DNA from: Parapristionchus giblindavisi | Lineage: Eukaryota; Nematoda; Chromadorea; Rhabditida; Diplogasteridae | Assembly (NCBI GenBank): GCA_943737045.1 | Contig: CALSFV010000025.1 | Span: 781,501-845,500, forward strand | Length of the DNA stretch: 64,000 nucleotides | Direction of reading: 5' to 3' | In this document: in pieces, positions 44,175 to 56,600 of the stretch | Layout of the letters: each line of letters starts with the position of its first letter | Position numbering within the stretch: the first letter of the stretch is position 1 | The notes under the pieces: generated by a model | The model's input: the letters and a program-made list of their open reading frames with translations, nothing else | Databases searched by the model: none | What the model was told of the DNA's origin: nothing | Translations under genes and position numbers: made by a program

Positions 44175-45245
44175 GTGATGTTTAACAATATCATATCTCG
44201 TGTTTCACCTACTATCTCAGGATCATCCACATCAAACATGGATACACCATCACAAGTGAATAAGAGGAGACGTCTTGAAGAAGATGGTATACTCGCAATT
44301 GAAGACATTACATTGCTACTCGTAAAGATGAGGGTTCAATTGGATAAACATGAAGATGAGATGAGATCACAGAAGGAACGCTGTAAACAGTTGGAAAAGG
44401 AGGTTAGTCTTCTCCGATCGCAACTTGACAATAGACCCATTCCCAATGATATCGATCGTGAAGTAGACAGGGATGATTCAATGAATGTATCCCTTCAAAC
44501 ATGCATTGCTCCTCCTCATAGTCAGTCACCACCTGAACCTCCCAATCCTCCCACTGAGAACCTCGCTGATCTTGAAAGAAGTCTTGTCATTGCTCGTCTC
44601 CCTATTGATCGTAATATCAGCCCACTCGAACAAATCAAACAAGACTATGAGAATGTCTGTATATTGTCAGCTCTTGCTGGTTGCCCCGTACTTCCCTTAG
44701 CCGTTTATAGAATGCCCATCACTGATCCCAATGCTGAATACAATCGTCTGGTAAAAGTCCTAATGCCTACTCGTTCCCATGCAAGATTCTTCCTAGCCAA
44801 TTGGCGCAAAGCCTTGAATGACCCCCGCTTTGACGACGTCTATGCAAGAGAATCAATTGCCGATCCTGAGAAGAGAAGAAAGACCCCTCCTAGCAAATAT
44901 ACAGTACACAGACAACCTCCCGTTGATAACACCAATAGAAGACAACCCAAGAAGATTCCAATTAATAGAAGAGAAAGAACCCATTCCCAATACTCTTCTA
45001 TGCCAGTCGATCAATATCGTTCCCATTCTCGACAAGATTACCGCCCTACTCCCACATACTATCAAGATTACCGCCCCACTCCCACATACTCCTACCACAA
45101 TCCCACCTTGAATGCTCCACACAACAGTTATCAATACCCGAATCAATACTCGTTTTCTAATCAATATTCGTCCCCCAATCCATTTATGTCTCATGTATCT
45201 CAATATGGTTGTCCTCCTCATAATGGTCTTCAGGGAAACTGGTAA
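44175..45245 (+). CDS. LINE ORF1 protein
   Basis: 356 residues. The N-terminal part is Ser/Thr-rich with a basic NKRRRLEE. Residues about 38-85 (LLVKMRVQLDKHEDEM onward) form a heptad-like coiled coil, probably for multimerisation. Then a proline-rich linker (PPEPPNPPTE), a folded region of about 100 residues around RLPIDRN...VKVLMPTRSHARFF that resembles the nucleic-acid-binding part of other ORF1 proteins, and a Tyr/Pro/Gln-rich tail with a repeated DYRPTPTY. No zinc knuckle is seen. ORF1 proteins bind the element RNA and act as chaperones; that is family knowledge. It ends with a slippery heptamer one codon before its TAA. Confidence 0.85.
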   Translation: MMFNNIISRVSPTISGSSTSNMDTPSQVNKRRRLEEDGILAIEDITLLLVKMRVQLDKHEDEMRSQKERCKQLEKEVSLLRSQLDNRPIPNDIDREVDRDDSMNVSLQTCIAPPHSQSPPEPPNPPTENLADLERSLVIARLPIDRNISPLEQIKQDYENVCILSALAGCPVLPLAVYRMPITDPNAEYNRLVKVLMPTRSHARFFLANWRKALNDPRFDDVYARESIADPEKRRKTPPSKYTVHRQPPVDNTNRRQPKKIPINRRERTHSQYSSMPVDQYRSHSRQDYRPTPTYYQDYRPTPTYSYHNPTLNAPHNSYQYPNQYSFSNQYSSPNPFMSHVSQYGCPPHNGLQGNW

Positions 45246-48036
45246 AAATCCGCCGGTCCAATGATAACTCAGACAAAAGCTCAAAATCCGTCCCACTATC
45301 TGCACTGGTTGCCAATTGTCGCTCTGTAAAGAATAAGCTGCCTTACCTTTCCCAAATACTTGCCCGCAATCATTTGATTATTTGCCTTACAGAAACTTGG
45401 CTGGGGCCATCCTTCCCTAATTCTCTTTTGCTTGACTCGTATCACCAAACCTACAATGTATATCGTAGAGACAGAAACATGAACGGTGGAGGTGTCGCCA
45501 TCATCATCCACTCATCGATTAGTGCTGTACAAATAGCTAGTGAAGTAGTAAAAGGATCCCATGAATTAGCTGCCGTAGATATAGATATTAATGGTGATTT
45601 ACTTAGAATTATATGCGCCTATCGTAACCCCAAAGCAACAACTGTTCATACGGATGCACTTATAAAATCAATAACTGATCTCTGCTCTTGCCCCCAACCT
45701 TCCATCATAACAGGTGATTTCAACTTTCCTGATATTAATTGGCTTAAGTTTCCTATGGCTCAAACGGTCACACATCCCTCTCAATCATTCCTTGAATTTT
45801 GCAGCACATTGAAACTTGCACAGTTGGTCAAAGATCCGACCCACGTACACGGAAATATATTGGATCTAGTTCTCTGTAATAATCCTAGACTGATAAACCA
45901 AATCAAAATTGGCCCGCCGTTTTGTAAGTCTGATCATTATACAATTGATTTCAAGATCTCTATAGAACACTCCGTCCCCTCATTCGTATTGAAAAGAGAT
46001 TACAGAAAAGCAGACTACGATCTCATTAATATACAGTTGGCGAATGTAGACTGGACAGGTCTATTCTCTACAATTGTGGGAGTAGATCAAATGTATGACA
46101 TATTACTAGGATTAATCCAAAAATCAATAGATATCCATGTACCATGGACTAGAATAAATGTTACCCATGGGAAACTCCCTCCCCATATCGAAAGACTCTT
46201 GCACAGAAGGTTTTGTGCTTGGCAGAAATCAATCAATAGCCAGGACCCTCTTGATAGTCACAATTTTGAACAACTAAATAAGAAGTTCAGGAAAGAATTG
46301 GATAGATACCAGAAAACCATAGAACGGAAAATAATCGATAGCGAAGATAGCAATAAGTTCTTTCGGTATATGAAACGCTGCTCTAATAAAGAGAAAGGAG
46401 TTGAGGGTCTTAAAGACAAAAATGGTATTCTCATTATGGATGACTTAGGTAAGGCCAACCTGCTTGCAAACGCATTCGCAGGAGTGTTCACTGTTGATAA
46501 TGGTACACTACCCCAACTTTCACAACTCCCAACTTTTGGCAATTATCAAGAACCACTGTTCCTTCGACATGAAATATGCGCTCTAATTGAAAAATGGAAG
46601 CGCTCTTCCTGTCGTACTCCAGAGAATATAGATCTCTCATTCATTAAGAAAATAGCCGTACCAATAGCTGAACCACTAGAAATAATCTTTCGTCATTCCT
46701 TTGAAACAGGGGTAGTCCCCCTGGCGTCACTCCATTGTTACCCCTGTCAAGAAATCACCACCATATTCGGACCCGCTAAACTATAGACCGATTTCTATAA
46801 CCTCTTTCTTCTGTAGAATATTCGAGCGTTTATTGTGTAAATCTATAATAACTCATTGTGAATCGTTAGAAATATTCCCAGATGAACAATACGGTTTCAG
46901 ACAGAAAAGATCGCGCGAAATGCAGATGTTAGAAGTACTGGAGCATTGGACTACTTCTATAAGTGAAGGAAAACCGGTTGATGTAATATATTTTGATTTT
47001 GCGAAAGCTTTTGATAGAGTATCTCATTCTAAACTACTAATGAAACTTGGTACTGTTGGATTGTCGGAAAAGACTGTTAATTGGATATCCGCCTATTTAA
47101 GTAATCGATCCTTCCAGGTTAGAGTCCGTGAAAAGCTATCGCATTCACTTAGTGTTACAAGCGGTGTCCCACAGGGTTCCGTTTTGGGACCACTTCTTTT
47201 CCTCATATATACCTCGGAAATTCCTTCCCTAGCCCAACAAAACGGAGTTGTAGCTAGAATGTACGCAGATGATATAAAAAATTTATCGCTCTTTTGAAGC
47301 TGGTGATTCCCCGTTACATCTACAAACAGCAATTGATACCATTGTAAAATGGTCAGATGAATGGCAACTTCCACTCGCTGCACATAAATGTAATTCGCTG
47401 CACCTAGGTAGATCTAACCCTATGCGAAAATACATTATCGGAACATCATCGCTAGAACAGAGGGATTTGGTTAAGGATCTTGGCTTCCTCATTCAGAAGA
47501 CCCTAACTTTCTCTACCCACAGCAGGCAAACAGCTGCAAAAGCGAAAACTGCATGCCACATAATCCTAAGAGCTCTGCGCACCAAAAATGCAACCACCCT
47601 AGTAAAAACTTATTCAATATATATAAGGCCCATACTTGAAAGTGCATCTACAGTTTTTAATCCATACCAAAAAGGTGACAAAAAGATCTTAGAACGAGTA
47701 CAGAATTATTTCACTAGACGAGTATTCAAGCGCTGTTTTAATGCAGCGTGGGATTCAATGCCGAAAGTTTCCCTTAGGAATAAACAACTAAATTTAGACA
47801 CTCTTGAAAAGCGTAGAGAAGAAATAGATATCAAAGCTGCAATGAAATTTATCAGAGGTAAATATAGGATCTCAAATGTGAAACCTCACTACTTTCGCCC
47901 TTATATCACACATAATGGTCTCAATTTCAACAACCCAGGCTCACGCTTTCACTACAGGCATAATAGCTTCTTTCCTAGAGCGGCAAGGCTGCTAGTGCAA
48001 CCGAAAAACCGGATTACCTTTAGTTTCCCTGAGTGA
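45226..48036 (+). pseudogene. LINE ORF2: endonuclease and reverse transcriptase, two frameshifts
   Basis: The apurinic-type endonuclease comes first: NCRSVKNK, ICLTETWL, ITGDFNFPDINW and KSDHYTIDF. The reverse transcriptase follows: PLNYRPISITS, FDFAKAFDRVSH, SGVPQGSVLGP and the catalytic YADD at about 47262-47275. The C-terminal region has YIRPILESASTVFNPYQ and ends at TGA 48034-48036. The reading frame shifts at a CCCCC run (about 46712-46716) and at an AAAAAA run (about 47276-47281); otherwise it is open. The first in-frame ATG is at 45479, inside the endonuclease, so ORF2 lacks a usable start and probably depends on ORF1 translation. The homopolymer shifts may be real decay or assembly error. 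Confidence 0.88.
45233..45239 (+). promoter_or_regulatory. Candidate -1 ribosomal frameshift site (GGGAAAC)
   Basis: The heptamer G-GGA-AAC is in the exact phase required by X-XXY-YYZ relative to ORF1 codons. ORF1 then reads TGG and TAA. Slipping back one base enters the ORF2 frame, which is open to the endonuclease domain. No strong downstream stem is obvious by eye. Confidence 0.6.
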
Positions 48037-48215
48037 AAATTGATTGATGTGATCTTCCTATTCCCCATCGTAATTCTATTTCGACAGTTCTTGTGTTCAC
48101 CAAAAATCATCTCAACCATTTCTATCTGTTCATCTCATTTATTCACACATTTCATTTTATTTGTTCTTTTCTGTACCGTGTTTCCTTGAAAACGCATAAA
48201 TATTATTATATTATT

Positions 48216-49924
48216 ATGCAAGCGACCTCATATAATCACTCAACTAGCCATCTCATTGGCAGAGAGACTATCTGCTGACCTGGTTCGCTCAATCCCCCCC
48301 CCCCCTCCCTTCTATCTCTCACTCTCGCTCTCTCCTCTCCCTCTTCCATTTACTCCTGCCGCCATACCATTTCGTTTATTGTCACTGTGAAAGTTCGCCG
48401 AACTACAGAATTTGCAAAAGAACCAGTGCGAATGGGATTAGAACCCACTAAGAAATAGTGCGAGACAAAGGAACTTGTCAATACACCATTGGGTAGATAC
48501 ATGGGATGCGATAGACGAACTGGACATACCGAGTGATAGGGAATAGGGGTGGATAGAGATGAGATAAAAGTTCCACGAACTTTTCATCCACGATGGGTTA
48601 TTCTCAAAATGGGAGGTTAGAGAAAAAACGAGAGAGCATTTATAATTGAGAGTGCGCAGAGAAATTCAATTCTTCCCTGCTACTTAGAGAGGGGAAGATT
48701 TGGGAATCGCTCTCGTTGTCTAACTTTCTCTACTGATCTATCGCTCTCTCACTCGAAAAGTTCACTCTCTTTATGACACTAGCCCATACCCTCAAAAATG
48801 GATTGAACTTCCACCCGATTCCCATCATTTATAAGGGGAAAAGGGAGCGAACTTCTTGATCTCGTTCCCTTTTAGAAGGGAATTGGTACGGCGGCTGACG
48901 TACGCACAGATAACATACAATTACGAGATGTTGTGATCTATGAAATTTCCTACAACAGAACAACTGAAATTTAACTTTGTGCTTTTCAAGAGGATTTTTG
49001 CAGATATTTCTTATAATTAATAAAATAAAAAGTTTTAAAAAAATTAAATTTATGCAAATTTGATGTGTGGTCAGTGGGGGAAAAAGGTACAAAATGAAGT
49101 GAATACGGGAGAAGGCATAAAATATTATGCCACAACTGTGGCAACTTAAGATAATGGTTGGATCGACCATAAATTGGAGAATTTCAAAGAAATCAAATAA
49201 TATGTGCAAAGCCACAGAATTATTCTCTCACGCGATCCTATAATGATAACGTGATTTGCTGTGCAGATGATTTAATTTTAATATTAGTATGCATGCATTC
49301 CTAAATTTGTACCTTTAATTATTGTTTATTTAATCAGGCTTTTTAATCATAAACTATTTATTAACTTTATCTTTTCTGGAACATCTTAAGGGGCGGTAGA
49401 TAGACATTGCAATCACCAAGCATTTTTTTAAAATTAATAATCTCCGCCTTTAATTGGTGTTACTAACTAAAAGGGACAATCATAAACTAAATAACATCCC
49501 GCGTAAGCCAGCCCTCAGTTAGTCGCCTTTCACTTATTTCTTTCTTCTAGACAGTGAAGTCATTTTCATCACCTATTTATTTTTTTATCATATTCATTTT
49601 CATGTGTCGTTGCATGCGTTTGCATGTAGATGAAATATAATATAGTTACGGACCCGTTTATTGAGTCGGGCGATTCGGATAGAGAGATAGAATGAGAGAG
49701 AAAGAGAGATACTCTCTGGCAAAGACAAGGACTTGGGAGGGACTTCATTTGACCTGTAGCAGGTCATCCGCTGGTGCAAGCTCTCTCTATTCTCTCTTAC
49801 ACGAGTAGAGTGGTAAAATAGAAGTAGCGGCCAAAACATTCAGCGCATGATCATCTAGCTTATATTATCGTCTACTTTTACATTTATTGGGCATAACCTT
49901 TTATTTAACTTGTAATATTATCTT
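48216..49924. other. Intergenic, low-complexity and repeat-rich
   Basis: Holds a C run (48292-48305), CTCTC tracts to 48350, and a minus-strand tRNA-like word TGGGTTCTAATCCCA near 48432. A minus-strand 128-residue frame (48829-49215) is AT-rich with no recognisable features. An AGAGAG tract lies near 49680-49710. No gene is supported. Confidence 0.45.
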
Positions 49925-50268
49925 AATAGCTTCTTGACTATCGATCAATGTGTCGGCGAAAAATATTTATAAGAATTTGTGCACAATTTAATTTTTCTTA
50001 AAGTAATCTAGCCCTTTTTCTATCAGTTTTGTCTTCTCAATAATGATCTGCATGTGCTTCATTCGCCTTGAGTTATTACTTGCATGGGCAGCACGACTTG
50101 AATAACGCGATTTATCTTTACCTTTCTTACCTGTCAAGGAGGCATTAAATAAATATATAAATGTTTTTTTTCTTTTCGAAACGAGCGTTATGCAAAATAT
50201 GCAATCTTTCTTTTTCGTCTTTTTCATGCCGTATTCTTTTTGTTGTCTTTAAAATAAGGTAATACAAA
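49925..50268. repeat. Possible LTR remnant with PBS-like edge
   Basis: About 75 bases at 49928-50002 (TAGCTTCTTGACTATCGATC and onward) recur inverted at 43490-43562. At 50264-50279 the sequence TTGGCGCCGACAACC resembles a retroelement primer-binding site following an LTR. No second LTR or polymerase was found, so the call is tentative. Confidence 0.3.
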
Positions 50269-50648
50269 ATTGGCGCCGACAACCATAACACAAAAGAATA
50301 TAATATATCCTTTTATCCTTCCCCCATCAATCTCCTTTCCAGCGCTGTGATGCGCGATTCTTCAACACATTGAGAACGCTTATTGAAAATCCCCGCGAAA
50401 TGTCAGAAAATACGATATAGTACAACACGGTGTGCCTTCGCCGTCTGTGCTCTCTCACTTCTGTGTACTCCCACATCTCTCTCTCACACTCTCTTTCGTT
50501 CGACCTTTTTCTCTGCTACGCCATGACCGCTTTCGAAACGTTGTGCCCTCTCATTCGCCGTTATACAACGAGAAGTAAACGTTCTTTCGCGAGAGTCGCG
50601 CTCGGAAGAAATTCAAATTATATATATTTTTAAAACCATTAATTTCAG

Positions 50649-53600
50649 ATGTCTGTCCACAAAAACCTCGAGGAGATAGCAATAGATCGGTTGGTTGATC
50701 TTATTATAGCCAAACGAATGCCAACATTTGACTCACCGCTACCGATTTCCATTTCAAATGGTGTAATTCGAAGTTTGAATTGGAGATGTCGTCTAAACTC
50801 TTCCTTATCATTACTTGATACAAAGAGATTTACTATTACCGAGGTACATTTCGCATCGTTTTAACAGAGTTTGATATGAAAGGTTGATAATATTCAAACA
50901 AAAACGATAATAAATTCAGGTCATAAACTTGCAACAAATTCATTTTATTTATATCATTTATGATCTTTAAAATGATATAAAATGAATTCAAATTATTTTC
51001 CTATTCGAATCACATGTCCTATCTTTTCTCTAACATTCCGGCATATTCTCTCTCTTTATCTTGCTCATCTTTTTCATCCGGCTCTCGCTACACTGCTCAT
51101 TATACTTTGGTCAATTTTTTGCGTATATTTGACAAAAACAGAAACAACAAAAACAAACAAAAACAAAAACAACAAAAACAGTAACTAATTCAGCTCGTAA
51201 ACTCCAAAAATCATTTCATTTACTGATCGTGTTTTGTACACTTGCTGCGCAGCTCTCTGTTTGAATTCTGTAATAAAGATAATGAAACAAAATTTTTGTT
51301 AATGAGATATAACGATTAAAAGGCAAATCACGCTGGTCCGAAAATTATGGCAACTGTAAATGCTCAAAAAAATATCTCATGTCGATCATGCGATTGATGC
51401 AAATCATACGAAAAATATACCTTTCGAGTAAATTAATACCCATCATTTTCGGATCAGTGTGATTTGCCTTTTAATTGTTTTTCTCATTAATAAAAATTTT
51501 GTTTCATTATCTTTATTACAGAATTCAAACTGAGAGCAGCGCAGCAAGTGTACAAAACACGATCAGTAAATGAAATGATTTTTCCTTGTGTCATTTAAAG
51601 AACTTTTTTATCGCGGAAACTCATAATCGAATCTTTGAGAATATAAAAATATTCATACTCAAAGGAAATAAGTGGTGCGTCCAAATGCGCCCCACAGCGG
51701 AGTTCAACGCAGTACGAACACGACCTGGCTGTGCTGTATAACATTTATGATTCTCAAAATAATATACAATACAGTCAAATAATTGCCATCTGAGAATCGT
51801 AAGTCCTGTCTTTTCTCTATCTGCGCTATCACTCTCACAAGGAACCTCTTTTACATTAATCTGGCCATATGAGATGAGTTATAGCTCATTTGAAAGCCCT
51901 TCACCTGTAGATTAAGAATATCTACTTAAAAAATGCAACCGAGGTCTGTGCACGGACTTAAAGTTGGAGGAATGTCTAAAACGCAATGATGCCGCGTTAT
52001 CTCTGCGCGCTAGTGGTTGTATAGCTAGCTAGTGATCCTCGTTCTCCGTTTCCAAGTGAATTTACAATTGTGATTTGCTAGAGTCGAAGATGATGTACTT
52101 GAAGCGGCTGCAGAGAACTTTCTCCATTATTGAAAAAAAAACTTTTGCAGCAGTTTCCAATTAATGTTTAACATCTTTCGTGCGTCCAACCTAACCGAAG
52201 TTCGTCAGACATACCGCTTACTCATCTTTACCTTTGTGATACCACTAGCGCGAAAAGATAACGAGGAGAACTTGTGCACCATTGCGCGCATTATTGCGTT
52301 TTAGACACTCCTCTAATTTTAAGACCGTGCACAGACCTCGATTGCATTTTTAAAGTAGACAGTCTTAATCTACAGATGAAGGGCTTTCAAATGAGCTATA
52401 ACACATCTCTTATGGCCAGATTAATGTAAAAGAGATTCCTTGTCAATGATTTTACACCGCACTGCGGGCCCGCAATCATTGCCAATAAGAGTCAAGGCCA
52501 TAGCGGGCCCGCAATCCCCGAATAGCCAACTCTACTTCTCATTACACTTAAATATGTGCGTATATTGAAACTCTCTGCTTTTTGCAAACTCTCGCAATGT
52601 TTACTGTGTTCGTAGCTGACTCCATAACCGAATCAATAACATACCCAGGGGGGGGGGGTGAACGAGGGGATGGCCCAGAAATCAAAGAAGGTCCCAGAGT
52701 CCATACTCGAGTCCATAACCTAATACATGACCGAGTCCGTAACCGAGTCCTTAACTGAGAGTTGACCTAAGTGGGATGTCTTTTAACGAATTTTATGAAC
52801 AAATTGCAGGCAGAGATTAGGCTTACCGAATCTGACTACGATTCGATATCAACCATTCTACAACATCGACTCAAGAAATTGATCATATATGGAAAGTTGA
52901 GAGATATTGGTCGTAAGTTGGCTGTTCTTTAGCAGATTTTAAATTAAATTGTTTATTTTCAATAAATTCAAGCATTTATATTCCTTTATTTACAAAAAGT
53001 AAGCTTGACTGTTGCAATATCTATCACCGCTCCTTAATATATTCCTTTAAAGTTAAAATCAGACAGTCGTTCGGTTAAATAAATAATAATTAAAAGGTAC
53101 AAATATAGGTTCAAACAAGGATAGAGGGTGGTATCCCTTCCATCAAGAAATTGCTGAGGAAGTATTGAGCGACGACTTCGTGGGTATGTCTATCTATTTT
53201 TCTCTAAATTCTTTTTCATGATTCGCTATTCAAGAAGGATCATGTGTACATTACACATTGTGTAGCGGCTTAGATTGTGGAAAAAAAACAACGTATTAAA
53301 TTGCTAATCAGAGGGCGATGAGCGAAGAATAATTCAAGATAGACGAGCCTTGTATGGACAGGCCTGTAATTTTCTGATAAAAAATTTCAAAAATTTGTTG
53401 ATCAAAAAATTTGAAAAAAATTGCTTTTCACATTAATTTTTTTTAAATAGCTTTAAACAAATCTAAAAGATCAAAATAAAAAGAAAGTCTCACAATCAGA
53501 ACGCTGATCAGTCATTTTGTGGCAGCCATTCTGTGCCCAATGGTTAAAACTAATGTTGTGTCTTATGGTGCTTTGGACGCTATGACACCATTTTGTATTT

Positions 53601-56600
53601 CCCTTAGGGATATTTTATTTATTTATTTGATTATTTATTTTATTTGTTTAAAAAAATAGTTTAACGAAACTATAGATCAAAGTTCGATGTTGCACCGAGG
53701 ATAGCCTGAGGAAAAAAAGAATTTTCGAAATTGAAAAGATAGAAGCATTAAAATTGCAAACGGGAATCGAACCAGCGCAGCGCAGTTACAAGTGCTGACT
53801 ACTAACCACTGAATCTTTTCAATTGCGATAAAAAATTTTTTTTGTCGAAATTGAAAAAAAAATTATCGATTCACCAGACGGTACTTCTATTGGGAAACAA
53901 AATTCTACTCCTTTGACCTCACCTTCTTCATGATAATAATGCTCCACAAATTTCCTGTTTTCCCTTGTTTAATAATAATCGATTTATTTACTTAGATATT
54001 TATTTTGGTTTATTCAGACGGGTCATTCAATGTTCCTGAATCGTTGAGTGAATGTTATACACTGAATCATCTTGAACTAATCGGATTCGAGGATATTCCA
54101 AAAAGCATTCTTTCTAATGTATGTATTTTACGATATTATTTTTATATCATAAATGACCAGCCACTAACACTATCCACTAACCAGTGGCCGTATGCAAGAA
54201 CAACGGGAAAACCGTTTTCCGGGAAAAGATGACGTCATTAGCGAAGGCGGGGGATTTTTGGAAAACGCCTCCGCCTACGCCAATGACGTCACATTTTCCC
54301 GGAAAACGGTTCTTGCATACGGTCACAGCTGATAAAGTTGTTTGAAATGAAATGAAACTCAAATCGATATTTGTTTAGATTGATTTATTTACAACATTGA
54401 ACACTCTTGTTATACCGCGTACAACGAATTTAACTGTAGAAATTCTTTATATTATACTTAAGGTTTGAAGTTTACGATCTTAAAACAAAAAAAAACAGAA
54501 CAAAATTACAACAATAAAAAACAAAAGTGAGAATAAAAAAAGCGAAGGAATGATTTCGCACCTAAACCAGTAATTGCAACTTTAACACTTCCCTTATTAC
54601 TTATTTTCTAGTCCTTCCAATCAAATTTCGTTTACTTTTGTTCAATATTTTGTTTTTGTTTTTGCATAAGGAAAGAAAAATAAATAAATAAATAAATAAA
54701 TAAACCAAACAAGTTGATTCTTTCGTTGATTGTATTGTATCTATTGAATCATATGAGAGATGAATTCCTTTGCTTTTGAATATCAACTCATTAATCGCGA
54801 TTAAATATTTTCGAAAATTTCAAATTTTACAGGGACTTCCTCAACTTGTCCATCTTGACGTCTCTTCATGTCCTCTACTTTCTAACATATCTTGTCTCAG
54901 TCACGCCCAGCAATTGATAAAGCTTCGACTTTTCGAACTTCAATTGAGCATGAATATAGAAGACTTAACAGACACTTTAGCCAGTCTAAAGGATCTTATA
55001 GTTTTTGATATTGGAAAGACCACAAACTATGGGTATACTCATTTTTTCAGACTACGTGTCCACATTGGAAATGCTAAAGAGATGATTGTGCTTTCAGGAT
55101 CAACTTAACATCAATAATTTGCGAGAGTATGCTCAAGGAAAAAGCTTCGCCATGGCCTAATCTCACGTGCATTGACATTTCTGATGTACACAGAGAGCAG
55201 AGTTCGATTGATATTGAGCATATGAAGATCATTCTGGAAAGACACGACAAGATGCAGAGTGTGTGTCTGATAGGTTAGTTACTCTGACTCTGATTCTTTC
55301 TCGTTTCCAGCGTTTGCTTATCATTCCTTATCATGTACCAATATGCCTTTTAGGAACGCAGCTCGAACGCCAAGATCTTTCGTTATATCCCTGGGTAAAG
55401 GAGAATGTTCAGATCTGCAATTATCGGAACGCTTCAACGTGCTTGAATACACTCAACTACTTCATTAAGCAATTTAAACAAGCTGATGAAATTGGCGAAG
55501 CAATATTCCGACTCATGCTGGTAACATATTTCATACTGTATAGAGAATTTGAACTATTAGGAAGTTGTTGGCATTTGACAAAATATAACACCACATTTTT
55601 TTGTTGAGGTCTCTATAGCTATGGTTCCGCAATTGACACTTTTGACATTTAATCAACTTTATCAGCTTTAAAGGTTGAGTGACCTCTCTCAATGGCCTCT
55701 TCTTTGCGCACACTATTTCTCTGTTCTCTAACAGCGAGAGAGTGTAGAGCGTTGAAGAGGCCGTTGACAAAGGTTTCGGTCTCTTTAATAGATGTTTCGT
55801 AGCTGGGTTGACTTGAGATTTCTCCATTCCGAACGATTGTGCCACGCAACTTGCATAACTTGATGACCAGCTGACTTCACGAAATCATCCCTCCATCTCT
55901 TTACCGGGCGTCCTCGCTTTTCTTGCAACTGGTGGTGCAATTGAGCACGCTCGCAACAGATCAGCGTCAATGCTATCTCACTTTCTTTTTCTACTTTTCT
56001 TTTCTTTTTCTACTTTGCGAGAGTGGAGAGTTAAAATAGAGTTTGCCTCCAAAGTTACTGAAATAGTAATCATAAAAATAATAATATATCACGTTCGCAC
56101 ATTGGTCCGGTAGATCATGGAGGGGATCCTTTATAGATCAATGGATTTTCGTTCATCTATACATCGATTAATCTTGCAATATCTCATCGCTCTTGATGGT
56201 ACTCCAGCATCTGCTTTTGTAACGAAATAGAATAGTGAAAATAGTTCATTAGAAGTTGAAGAAAACAACCCACGTAGCAATTAGAGCTTCGTCCGTTGAG
56301 GCTGCATGAAGAGGGAAATACATTTCCCGGCTTTACAAACACCTTCTGGGAAGGGATCCTACTGCGTTTCTTATCTGTAGATTGAATAGACGAGGGAAGG
56401 GATAGTGATGAATATTAATTATTTATTTATACATAATACGTGTTTTTGGAGTGGGTCAGCATGCAATAAATAAGAATGAATAAGTCCGAATGCGGCACTA
56501 TGCGCGTTAGATTTTTTGACCACTCGGAACATTTAATGTGAAGTACAGTATATCAAAGCATGCAAACATACTCTAGTATATCTTCGGTTTCTGACCAATC

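Larger units (their letters stand above)
43985..48215 (+). mobile_element. Near-complete CR1/Jockey-type LINE
   Basis: Order: a pyrimidine-rich 5' region (from about 43985), ORF1 (44175-45245), ORF2 with endonuclease and reverse transcriptase (to 48036), a 3' untranslated region, and an ATTATT-type tail at about 48200-48215. Two single-base frameshifts in homopolymers break ORF2. 5'-truncated relatives are at 20382 and 37300, so the family has been active here. The exact ends and target duplication were not resolved. Confidence 0.9.

Noticed and set aside
48829..49215. 128-residue minus-strand frame
   Set aside because: AT-rich and hydrophobic by composition, with no splice partners, no motif and no clear start context.
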